From Dreissena polymorpha (lineage: Eukaryota > Mollusca > Bivalvia > Myida > Dreissenidae): DNA of 64,000 nt. Below are positions 10,189 through 21,000 of this stretch, in pieces; the stretch's first letter is position 1; each line of letters opens with the position of its first letter. Location: assembly GCF_020536995.1 (NCBI RefSeq), contig NC_068358.1, positions 47,222,082 through 47,286,081 on the forward strand. The letters are read 5' to 3'. The notes under the pieces are model-generated. The model searched no databases. It was not told where the DNA came from and was given only the letters and a program-made list of their open reading frames with translations. The position numbers were made by a program, and so were the translations under genes.

Positions 10189-13100
10189 CTGAAAGGAGAA
10201 ACAAGTTTTACTTTGTTGAAAAGGCTTAAACAATTGTTTTGTATGGGCATAATTTTCTTAGTTTGCAATACACAAAAAGTGCCAATAAACTTTGATGGAA
10301 AATGAAATCTTCAACCCCACTGCAAGCCAATTAAGGAAGTTATCCGATCAGCAGAATGTTTTACTAATATAAGCTATTGCTCAACATTCATAGTTGTGTT
10401 GTTAACAAATGCATATCAATAAATTAAACTATAATTGAGTAGTTCCTTTTAATAAAAAAGATAATTCCTAATAGATTTATCCTAACAAAGATTTCGTTTT
10501 AACTTAATTGTCACAAAACTCATAAAACTTTGATTGCATGTTAGTAAAAACACTGAACACTAGCTATAGGCGAAGATGTTTTACTTTATAACCAGATTAA
10601 ATATTATTCATAAAAGTTTCAATTAAAAAGCCATACCTGGTACGCTTATTTTGTTTCTTCAGAAAGTCAATATATCTGATTAGAAAACAATGAAAGATAA
10701 TGTTCACCTGAGCTACATATTTAAATCCGTAAAATTATTGGCATTTATACAAAAAGTTTCATAAATCATATATTATTTTAAGGAATCCTACCATAGTTTT
10801 TTGTTTAAATTCAATAAAAAAATTGAAAAACAAGACTATTGCCAAGCAATATATGTCCCCTAACGGCTCCACAATTGTCAGAAATATATATATTTTTTTT
10901 TTTAATATTTGTTGCCATACTAGCAACCAGAATTTTTGACGTAAGAACAAAATGAAATGACGTGCATAATGTCCTTATTGCCATCTATCCATGTTTGAAG
11001 TGTCATGAAAAAATATTAAGAACTTTTTAAGTTATCGCAGGATCCAGAAAAGTGTGACAGATTCACAGACTGACAGACATACGGACACACAGAGCGCAAA
11101 CCATAAGTCCCCTCCGGTGAAACCGGTAGGGGACAATAAGCCTATTCACAGTTTTATTTCATCTTTTTTAAGCAAAGCATAACATTTTGATTATTTTCGA
11201 AAGATGTTTTGCTGTACCTTCGAACGGAGCATTGTTTGGAATGTAGTCAGGCTGCCTGGGCGCCTGTGCCCGTTCTCCATTCCACTTTCTGTAGTCAGAG
11301 TTGTAGTTGGTAGTTCCATCAAATGGTGCACTGGACTGCTTGACAGAGGCTGGTCTCCTAGCAACCACGCGGTCTATGGGCATCTCCCTGTAGGTGGACT
11401 TATGGGTCGTACTCATCTCCATTTCACCAGCAGGCTTCTGGTAGGGTTCGTGGGCGTGAACAAAGGGTCGCTCCATTGGCCACTTCTTGAAGTCATGTCT
11501 ATTGGTGGTGGAGTCTTCAAACGGGGCTTCAGACTGGAACGCCTGACCCGCGGGCTTAAAGCTGGCAGTGTGCTCACCCAAAGCGCCCTTGTAGTCCCTC
11601 CTGAAGGTGCTCAGGCCATCAAACTGTGCTTCAGTTGGGCGGTATTGCTCCCTCTCCCTCTGGTACCTTGCAGGCATGGCATGCTGAATATAAGCGTCTC
11701 TGTGACTGGTACGGTCCTCAAAAGGCGTGTCAGACATTTTTGCGGCATCTGAAGGCTTGAAGCTTTGTCGTGGGGCGAGCTCTTTGCTTCGGTAGTCTGT
11801 CTGGAATGTTGTCTGCCCCTCGAACTTAGACTTCGGTGGTTCCCAGGCAGCCTGCATTCCATAGGGCTGTGGCCTGGAACCATCCCATTTCTTGTAGTCG
11901 CCTGAAGTAGAATTATGTCGCTTAAGTAATATTTCTTAAATAAATCTATATGAACACTGCATTTATTTAAAAAGTTTCATCAAAACAATCAATTAAAAAA
12001 AATCAAATATTTGTTCAAAATGGTAACATGCAAAGGTGACCAGCAGCACATCAGTTATAATTGCTTAAAATAGAACTTGTTTGGAATTACACATTATTAT
12101 GTATTAACATACTTCTGTATGTCGGTTCTCCTTCAAATTTTGCTGGAATCATTCTCTGCCCATCGTTCCTTATTGCTTTTGCTGGTGGCGCATGTTTCTC
12201 TGTGAAAAAAATATGAAAACAACATCATGAACATGTACGGATTTATTGATAAACATTAATAGGGTCTAATTATAAAAAGGATTAAGATTTCTCGCTCATG
12301 TTTTATATTGTTGTTTTAATTTTCAAAATTATATCAGTCAAATAAATTAATAATGGTAAACACTTGCTCAAAATAATGAACAGAAAGTTTAAGTATCCAT
12401 TTGCATACCGTAAAACTGTAAAAAAAACTACACAAATAACAAAATTAACTTATTTAAAAATCAAATCAGTAGTAAGGAATGAAGAAATGGCAAAATGTAA
12501 AAACGCAAATTATTGATACATGTCTTCAAGTGAAAACATACATGAAAATTTTTTTTATCATTTTTATCAAAAGCTGAAACCGCAAGTTTATTACTGATAT
12601 ACATGTATATAGCTTTCTTATCTTTTTGAGGTTACGTTTTGATGGTTTTTTAACAATGCTATCTGCATAAAAAATAGCTATAAATAGTTAGCAATATAAT
12701 TTAACATTTTAGCAAGATTTTGAATTAGTACAAGGTACATATTTTTCTTTTAGTCATAGCACTTGATTGTAATGCCAGTCATCGTAACACTTCAATGTAA
12801 CCATAACTTAACCCTATCGCCACAGTAAATCAATACATTCAAAATAAGATTAAATTGATCAACCCAAGTCACAAATGATACATAATACAGAGCACTCAGT
12901 TTACTTCAAATGGTATTTCCCCTTACCCATTAAGACTGAAAGCCAATATTCAATACGTGATTTACTCTCAGTAACTAGGCTTGCATAGATACCAAATAAA
13001 CATTCACTACAACCATTAAAGTCAACAAATATTCCTTTATTTTAGCATGCAAGCAGCCATTGCAAGCCCCCATATGTAAATATTAATTTGAATTATACAA

Positions 13101-13848
13101 ACATTGTTTATTTCTTTTTTTATGCTAATTATATTAGAAAGACATAAGAAAGTATTTGTATTTAAACAATTCAAACTATTAATTTATTAAACACTTATTG
13201 TCAGATCTATGATTTTTTATAATGTTGAATATTAACTCGATAAGTTTTCAATTTTACTTTAGAGTTCATCAAAAAAATGAATAAATATCAACACAATAAT
13301 AGATTTATTCAGAAAAACTAATAATGGTGTTACCATAGTTTGAGTAAACTATGATGAAATAAGTTTAATGAAAGATTTGTCAAGTGTTATAAATGAACAG
13401 TGTTAATGATTATTTAAGCCTAAAATTCCACTATACAAATATTGCTTCACAACTTAACATAAAGCAAGCCTATAAATTACCAAAACTATGTTCATAATGA
13501 CAATTACTGGTAGATTTTAGACCAAAGATCAATACTGGTATAAACCTGAGATTCAAAAGCAGTAAATATAAGGCATTTATCAGACTCAGGAAAAAGAAAT
13601 CACTATTGATTCTGTCTATGGGAAAAAATCTGAATGCATGTAAAATATCTGTTCATGATTTATTTGCACCCTTTTTGGGGCTTTCGGCCTATGTACATCA
13701 TTGCTCTTATGATTATTGATTTTAAAGTTAATGTTAATTCTAATAATTGGTTCAGATTTAGGACAAATATAATTATGAACTATTTATAATATTTTTATAC
13801 TCAGGATTAAATGACCTCTTCATTAAAGTGCTGAAAAATTAAAGAGTC

Positions 13849-13926
<78 letters not shown>

Positions 13927-16900
13927 TATCATCATCATCACATCAGCAGCAGCAGCCGCATAACAATACAAGTAGAACGGATATCAATTTTTTGTGTCAC
14001 TAAACTGCTGTGTGTGTTATCAGCTGTGCAGATATTATAGTTCTCTTCATATGAAATATTTACAGTGATATGCAATACTTGTAGGGCTATTTACAACTAA
14101 ATACTTTTATCTTATCACTCTTTTATAAAGTGCGGGATATACAAATATTCATCAACAACTTCAAACCTTACTAGACCTTTTTGAACAAAGGCGAGATTAG
14201 GATTTTGGAAAATGAAATGCAAATTATAGAGGCAGGTATTATGAATTGGACAACACTGTAAACATTATAAGTGTAACTATAAAGCCCACAAACTCTTAAA
14301 CCAAAACCATAAATTCCCCCCACCCATAACCAAAAAAAGGAGTTTAAGAAAAAAATATCTGATCAAATATGCAATTAAATTACAGAATTACAGGGTCCAG
14401 ATGATTTTATACTTTATGAATATTATTTGAGTAGTCAAAGCACAATATTACTTCAACTTTTGAAGTGCCATCATACATGTATGTTGCTTCGACTAAATTT
14501 TCTCATAAACAAAATAATATTGAGTACAAGTGAATTTTAAAATGAAGTTATTTAAGATCAGTTCAACAAATTACATTTGTGTGTTTGCAGTTTATAAGTG
14601 ATGACATTATCCCATATATTCACAATCCCCAACGTCCCTTTTTGAGACAAAAAGTTCTATTTCTATAGATAGTTCACTGAGTTGTTAGTACTCTTTTTCG
14701 CAAAGATCTAAACATTATTAATGAAGTTTTACTCACCAACATATTCCTGTTTGTATGAGGTCATATTCTCCATGTCCCCTTGTGGCTTGACATACTGGTC
14801 ATGCTTGTGCACGAACGGACGCTCCAGAGGGTGGGCATGGTAGTCCGTCCTGTAATTAGTTTCAATGTTTCCATGGTTACTGATTGGAGGCAACAGATCA
14901 TACTTGTTGAAACTCATTTTTGACTTCTGACGATCAAGATATCTACTGTAGTTCACTTTAATAATTTTGCTCAAATTCAAACTTGATCAGATGTATAGCG
15001 ACCTTAATCTTTCAAATCAAGCAAAGTCTGGTATCTTTATGTGCACTCACAAACAATGCTTAAATTTGAAAACAAACTGTCTGCTAAAGTTTATCTGTTT
15101 ATCTGTGGTCAAGTCTCCATCAACTTGAAAGTTTTCTTTGCAGAAGATAAGTTTAAAGTGTTAACATTAAAATATTCCAAAACAGAAGAAGTGAATAAGT
15201 ATCCCTAACATTGTTTCTTCAAAATGAGAATTTCAACTTATTTAAGGACACATAAAAATCCATTCGTTTAGGCGCAAGCAAACAGGTCCTCTGATATTTC
15301 TTATGAAGTATTGACTATAAATCGGAAATCTCCTTTACTAATTATATATTTGCCAGACCAGTACAATAGGATTTTTTAAAGCTTCTTTATAATTGTTCAG
15401 CCCAGCTATTCATTGAAAAAAATAGCCTCTAAACACAGGTCGATAACAAAAATCCATAAAGCTTAAATCTATAATCTAAGAGATTTGAACAGTTCTTAAT
15501 TACTTTTGGAATCTCAATATTTGTAAGACTATAACACTTTGCACAAATGTTTAAGCCTAGAGCATTTTTAACCATTTTTAATGATTAAATGGATAATACG
15601 TTGTAGGTCAATCTAAGATAACTTGTATAGCTTATTTTTCTATCCTTATCTAGGTTAATCATTTAAATATATTTAAACCATCAGACAAATCAGAACAAAC
15701 GTAACTGAGAAAGCCATATTTAACTTAATCATTTGCAGCATCATTTGTAATGTCACATTATACTATATATTTGTGCAACTGAACCTCCAATGCTCATTCA
15801 TGTCAGACAATACAATGCAGAACATTGAGAGGTTGTCTTTGTCTGGCACCTAATCGATGACAGAAGTTAATTTTTCAAATTAATAAACGAACAGTATTAA
15901 CAAAGGACACAAATAAACTTAATGTGTGAAAAAACACAGTAAAACATTATATAGCATTTTGTAATGAGTATAAACAGGGTATACATTAAGGCTTATATGC
16001 TCTTAAGACCTAATCAAGAAAACCACTAAATACCAGTAACAGTAACCATAACATCTGTTACATAAATAGAAGGTGAAATGAATACAATTAAGATATACTA
16101 TCACAATCTGCTTTTTAAAAAAGAATATAAATGCGCCTTGAGAAGAGCTAGAGGTAATTATTTGATGATTCTTGTCGATTGAAAAAATTGGTTTCTACGA
16201 CACTGATTTCGAGACTGGCATAAGAAACGTCAATTATTACTGTAACTTGAGATAAATATGAATCACTTTGTCATACCTATAAAGTATTGTTAAAATATTA
16301 ACCAAACTCACAAAGATTGTCTCAAATGAACTGTAATGAAAAAATGGATGATTATTCTTGTGATTATTTTATCAATCCTGTGAAGCTTTTTCAAGATCAT
16401 ATAAGGGCCCCAATGTATCAACATAATACTGACACAAAGAATAAAGAATGGACATACATCAAAGAAAACATAATCAAAGTTGCTTTATACAGTCTAAGAT
16501 TGTAGCTAAAGTATCTCACTTAAACACATTGTTGTTATATAACAAATGATGTAATCACAGGTGGTCAATGGCAAGTTATTATGAGTGCCCAACAATTCAG
16601 CTCGTATACAAAATCAGCTACAAGAATATTCTTTATACTAAAGCTACATATATGTTGATAAATAAATTTAGTGAATATAGGCATCAGTATTCCTGATCTT
16701 AAAATTCTGAAGCTTTTCCCAATGAAAGCACTTGATTTAATATGCATGCCACTTGACAAAACAAAGTGGTCACACAAGGCTATGCATGTATGCTCGAGGG
16801 AAAAAGCTGCCACAAATCAGCTGTACATTAGCTATGTCTATTTAAAATTTGCAGTTTTTATTTCTTAGACAATCAGGGTTACACTAAGCAGGCGATCAAC

Positions 16901-19900
16901 AGTGAAACTCGACAAGTTGCTTGATTATCCTAATGATAAAAGGAGCTTATCACTATTATGGTAATCTATGATAGTCTATGATTTTTAACGCTCACATTAA
17001 TGTTACAGAGCATATTTTGCAAATCAGTATGCGCTCAACTGCTTAACTACGCTATGGAAAGACAACCAATGCCTGTTGCAGACGACAAAAGCTATAATCG
17101 TCTGCTAGGAAAGATAACCACCACATGCAGTGGTCCCTGGTGTATATGACTGATAGTGTTTAACAGCTGGTACAACGACATTGGCCAGTCTAGTGTTTAT
17201 CATTGAAATCTGTACATATTGACTGCTTTCAGGGAAAACGGGACTTAATGCATGTCAAATAAGATTGGCCTGTGCACAATGATTAGCCTGTGCAATGCGC
17301 ACAAGCTAATCAAGGACGACACTTTCTGATTTTATAATGTTTTTCGTTTAATGAGAGTCTCTGGTACTGGGATGACAATAAATGCATATGCATTAAGCCC
17401 TGTTTTCCCAAAATGAAGCTTAAATTATATTTTGTATTAATTATTTAAAAAAACACATCTGGACATGTGCTTTAAGACACACTCTTTATAAATTTGAATG
17501 GGTTGTGTTCATTAAAAACTTGCCAAATAAAAAGCTATAACATAATTTTTTAAACTGAGTTGCGTCTAAACTTATACAACAGCGAACACCTACAGTGCCT
17601 TCAGCGCTTTGATGAGGTCATGTCGTCATGCCTAGGAAACCCCACCATCCTGTGAGGTGACTTCGAGAAAAAACAATCTCACATGCGCTTAGTGTGGTAT
17701 TGAACTACACTCACCGAATTGAGATTATGTATATATATGTACCATATGTACCAACCGCCGGGCTAAACTGACAATCAAAATTTAATAGTGAAGCTCATAA
17801 AATAATAGCAGATTTTTCGAAAAAAAAATCAAATATTTATGGACTAGATCAGAACAGTCATGACATTCAAACTAATTTCTTGCATTTGTGCAACATACAA
17901 CCATCTAAATAGTAGAGTTGATAACCTGCTATCACTAATGAATATATATTCATTTGACACACATGCCCTTATTAAAGCGCATCCCAAAAATTTCTGTGAC
18001 ACATGGTTGCGATTCCAGTGAAACATCAAAATGAACGCCTATGGCTCATTTTGCATCCATTGTTTACCTACCCAAAATTATTTAATTAATAATCCATCTC
18101 TGTGACTGCATTACTCTTATGTTTGGCATTTTATATTTGGAAATGTCAGCAAATAAGTGTAGACCTTAATATTTGATTACAGTGTAAAAACTTTGCAGGG
18201 TAGAGTACACTGAAATCTTTACTTTTAGATAAAACAAATCATTTTTACATAATATTTCATTTTTCTCACATAAAAAAGTGCATGCTCTATCTACACTTGG
18301 TCCAGTTTTTGAGATAGGTCAATATTGATCTGTGACATGTACAGTTATTTTATGCACCAATCACCTTCATTTGGACGGAGTCTATTCAGCAGTCTGAGCA
18401 CCATTCATCTTTGAAGTTTGGAAAGTTGGGTATGTGTGAATATGATATACAATGAAGCTGCAAAAATGTGGACCAAACTTGATTAAGTTATGAAAGTCAC
18501 ATTACAATGATAGGTCGTCATAAAAGGGATCTGCAGATTATGATTTGAGTTGTGTTCTGAGAAAACTGGGCATAATGCATGTGCGTAAAGTGTCGTCCCA
18601 GATTAGCCTGTGCAGTCCGCACAGGCTAATCTAGGATGACACCTTCCGCTTAAACTAGATTTTCGGTACAAAGGGACTGTCTTTAAACGGAAAATACCAT
18701 TTAAGCGGAGAGTGTCGTCCCTGATCAGCCTGTGCGGACTGCACAGGCTAATCTGGGACGACACTTTACGCACATGCATTATGACCAGCTTACACAGAAC
18801 ACGACACATTTAGTTCTTTTAATTTTTAGCATGTCAGAAGATGCTACTTTAATGAAAACTCATTTTTTGGAATTTTTACTTATTATAGCTGTTATTGTTC
18901 AAAGTGATTTTTCAAAGAAACTGAAAACTTGCCATGAGGTATATCTTTTTGTTTCTGAAATTGTCTCTTCTCAGTGATATTATCTTTTACGAAAATGTGA
19001 ATGCTTCGTGCTACTTACATGTACAGCGTTTACATTGTTAAGCGATTTTAACACCGTGGGAAACATTTAAGAATGTACTGTTACACAGTAAAACAATTAT
19101 AGTCTTGGTTTTACTTGTTATATAAATGGCCTTGTTATTTAGATGGTTCAACAAAAATATGTAACCGGATTAGAAATTGTAAGCTCATGCACTCTTTAGT
19201 AGACTGGTACTACAAAATACCCAGGCAAAGAAAATATAAATGTACCAAAAAGTACCCCGAAGTATGGCCGGGTGCCTTTTTTATAGCCTAATATCCGTAC
19301 CTTGCGGTGATTGTAGTATACTTATAGAGTAACCAGGGTACTTTTAAACAGTTACTATGCCAACAACAACCAATTGAGCTACAATAACCCTTTATGTTTC
19401 TATTACTGGCTCTCCCCAGTAATTCGACAAAAAAATACAGCTAAAAACTTCACACAATTTTCACTTAAGTTTGATAGCTAATTTCTAATACCGGTAACAA
19501 CAAACCTCTGTGTAGTTTTGTCCTGAAATTCTCCACCATGAATGGGCTGCTGGTTAGGCTTGAAGTTCTCTCTCATGCCAAGAGGATGGGGCTTGTACAC
19601 ATTTTTGTACTCTGTGAGTCTGCACGGGCCTTCGCCTTGTGACAGATGGTTTGTTGGGTTGTGGGGACATTTGTGACGCCTGGAAGTTTCAGCAAAAGTT
19701 GTTAAAGCACAAATGGTGACATGAAAGTATATAACAACAATGTATTGATCCCTCTGTACAAGGCACACAGAAAGCAGTTTTTATTACACTTACAAGCAGT
19801 GAATATAAATAAGTGACTTTACAATCTTGTTAAAATCTAAAATAAAAACTTAAACAGATTTTATACAGAGGTCAGTTTAAATAAGCATTAAAGACAAAGA

Positions 19901-21000
19901 TTGAATCAATACAAAATAACTGTGTCTGTGAGCATTCTTTAAATGACCAACTGTGGTCAGAGCATATAAGTAAGGATGAATTATATATAGTTGGTTACAT
20001 ACGACTATGCCGCTTTAAATGGCATAATAAGATCTCATTTTTATGTCTATTTATATGTTTATAAAATGTGTTCACATTGAGCAGAACTTATATAGCGGTA
20101 TTATGATTATTTATTTTATGAATGCTACAATTACCAAAAGGATGTGGCTGAATTACAATGCATGCGGGATAGCAATATTTGACTGTTGCATCCTGTAGTT
20201 TAACACTTGATACAACAGCCATTATCAAAACAAATAGAATAATAAATATTAAACTTTACAATATCATTCATGGATTTAAAGGCGAAAATAAAGTTAGTCT
20301 GATTGGGCATGGTGTTTTCAAATGAAAAGGAAAAGCAAAAAAGGTGTATTTGGTGTACCTGAGATTTGATTACAGGATGAATGCTCACTGGATTGATTTA
20401 ATGTTGTGCTTCACTCGTTATGTATATCTTATTATAAATATCAAATGTGTACTATTACACAGACAAGAGAAATACTAATGAGTCAAAGAAACTGCTCAGT
20501 TGTGGTTTGAAGATGTATTTCTTGAATTTATTAATCATAAAAACCCATTTAAATGATCACGGGTAACATTGAACTACTATTATATGAGGCAGTTTTAAAC
20601 AGCATGCATACCAAAACAAACAATAAAAGATAAAAACAGAGATAAACTCATTTGAAAAACTTGTGAGAACATGACATATGGCCTAAGCTGTGCTTCTAAT
20701 CTGAGAGACTGAGTAAATGTAGTGCCACTTAGTAAACAGGTGCAGTAGTATGCGCAACGATTAGGATTTATGTAAGGAAAATCAGACTATTATTTACATA
20801 AGTTTTAACTAGAATGATAACACGTTTTATGCATTTAAAGGTAATAAAGCAAAAACTTAAATGCCAACTCGAAAGTATCAGGTTTCATACACAACGAACC
20901 TTTAGTTTCAGGACGTGTAATCAATCTTGTCCGATTATAAAACAATTGAAATAACTTACCCACAAGTGCAAATCTCACATATACAACGCTTAGATGCCAT
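9878..21000 (-). CDS. SAXO2: SAXO1/SAXO2-like stabiliser of axonemal microtubules, copy A (6 exons)
   Basis: Spliced minus-strand gene: exons 21000-20960, 19679-19506, 14945-14737, 12199-12113, 11901-11218 and 10188-9878. All have GT/AG borders with compatible phases and sum to 1506 nt, about 501 aa; human SAXO1, as I recall it, is about 474 aa. The N-terminus MASKRCICEICTCG joins RHKCPHNP across intron 1 and reproduces the family's cysteine-rich CxCxxCxCGRHxCPH start. About ten Mn modules follow, each a TT/TxxxxDY phrase (TTFQTDY, RTSHRDAY, LSTFRRDY, STTNRHDF, TTNYNSDY, HTMYRQDY). The end FAELDNRGHRQYAP matches the family C-terminal GH-x-Y motif. SAXO proteins bind and stabilise doublet microtubules of cilia, centrioles and sperm tails through the Mn repeats. 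Exon 3 depends on an upstream acceptor to keep frame (see its entry). Copy B lies upstream on the same strand. Confidence 0.9.
10189..11217 (-). other. SAXO copy A intron 5
   Basis: About 1.0 kb, mostly AT-rich, containing the GTCCCC-ended element at 10826-11140 that copy B lacks. Confidence 0.75.
10826..11140. mobile_element. GTCCCCTACCGG-ended repeat element, insertion in copy A only
   Basis: The right end reads GAAACCGGTAGGGGAC. The left end carries GCAATATATGTCCCC and GGCTCC, the same termini seen at 39259-39733 in the opposite orientation. It has an ATGACGTGCATAATG-type middle and a GACAGACAT-rich tail. At the matching place in copy B (near 27490) the flanks are joined directly, marking an insertion after the duplication. 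Non-coding. Confidence 0.75.
11218..11901 (-). CDS. SAXO2: SAXO copy A exon 5 (main Mn-repeat exon)
   Basis: 684 nt, acceptor CTTCAG and donor G|GTACAG. It encodes six to seven Mn modules, including TTFQTDYRSKELAPRQSFKP and LSTFRRDYKGALGE, which resemble vertebrate SAXO2 modules closely. Fully open. Confidence 0.95.
12113..12199 (-). CDS. SAXO2: SAXO copy A exon 4
   Basis: 87 nt, acceptor TTTCACAG and donor A|GTATGT. Encodes EKHAPPAKAIRNDGQRMIP then AKFEGEPTYR, a linker plus the start of an Mn module that completes as SDYKKW in exon 5. Confidence 0.9.
12200..14736 (-). other. SAXO copy A intron 3
   Basis: About 2.5 kb of AT-rich DNA with a long (CAT)n/(ATC)n microsatellite at 13850-13950. 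No other gene seen. Confidence 0.75.
13850..13950. repeat. (ATC)n microsatellite
   Basis: About 30 uninterrupted ATC/CAT triplets followed by imperfect ones, inside intron 3 of SAXO copy A. Confidence 0.95.
14737..14945 (-). CDS. SAXO2: SAXO copy A exon 3 (unusual acceptor)
   Basis: Encodes FNKYDLLPPISNHG, NYRTDYHAHPLERPFVH and MTSYKQEYVG; donor G|GTGAGT. Two acceptors are possible. The upstream one (CTACAG, exon from 14945) keeps frame and adds about 13 residues (SRYLDRQKSKMS). The downstream CAG (exon from 14926), in the position homologous to copy B, reaches a stop within four codons because copy A is one base shorter there. I prefer the upstream site. Confidence 0.75.
17240..17405. mobile_element. 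Diverged palindromic MITE in SAXO intron 2
   Basis: Terminal inverted repeats GGGAAAACGGGACTTAATGC and its right-hand counterpart GCATTAAGCCCTGTTTTCCC. The interior holds GATTAGCCTGTGCAATGCGC and GGACGACACTTTC, so it is a relative of the GTCGTCCC family below. Confidence 0.75.
18552..18808. mobile_element. GTCGTCCC palindromic MITE, in copy A intron 2 only
   Basis: Outer inverted repeats TCTGAGAAAACTGGGCATAA at the left and the matching CAGAACACGAC end at the right. Inside are two hairpin arms, each AGTGTCGTCCC ... GATTAGCCTGTGC ... GCACAGGCTAATC ... GGACGACACT. About 257 bp, non-coding. The matching intron of copy B (near 29900-29920) shows an empty site. Confidence 0.85.
19506..19679 (-). 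CDS. SAXO2: SAXO copy A exon 2
   Basis: 174 nt, acceptor TTCCAG and donor AG|GTTTGT. It encodes GRHKCPHNPTNHLSQGEG, an NFKPNQ phrase and the first Mn module start (FQDKTTQ). Copy B has the same length. Confidence 0.9.
19680..20959 (-). other. SAXO copy A intron 1
   Basis: About 1.28 kb with no other gene seen. The matching intron of copy B is about 3.4 kb, the excess being a LINE. Confidence 0.75.
20960..21000 (-). CDS. SAXO2: SAXO copy A exon 1 (start codon, cysteine motif)
   Basis: Codes MASKRCICEICTC plus GG of the next codon, then donor GGGTAAGT. The start is chosen because the ATG directly precedes the conserved CxCxxCxCG motif. At 41 nt it is too short for ordinary open-frame detection. 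Confidence 0.9.

Larger units (their letters stand above)
14946..19505 (-). other. SAXO copy A intron 2, with inserted repeats
   Basis: About 4.6 kb. It carries a diverged palindromic MITE at 17240-17405 and a full GTCGTCCC palindromic MITE at 18552-18808. The corresponding intron of copy B is only about 1.1 kb and lacks the latter. The rest is AT-rich with no supported gene. Confidence 0.75.

Noticed and set aside
11204-11752. 182-codon plus-strand frame opposite SAXO exon 5
   Set aside because: Antisense shadow of a real coding exon; no motif, and the homologous plus-strand region of copy B is broken into shorter frames.
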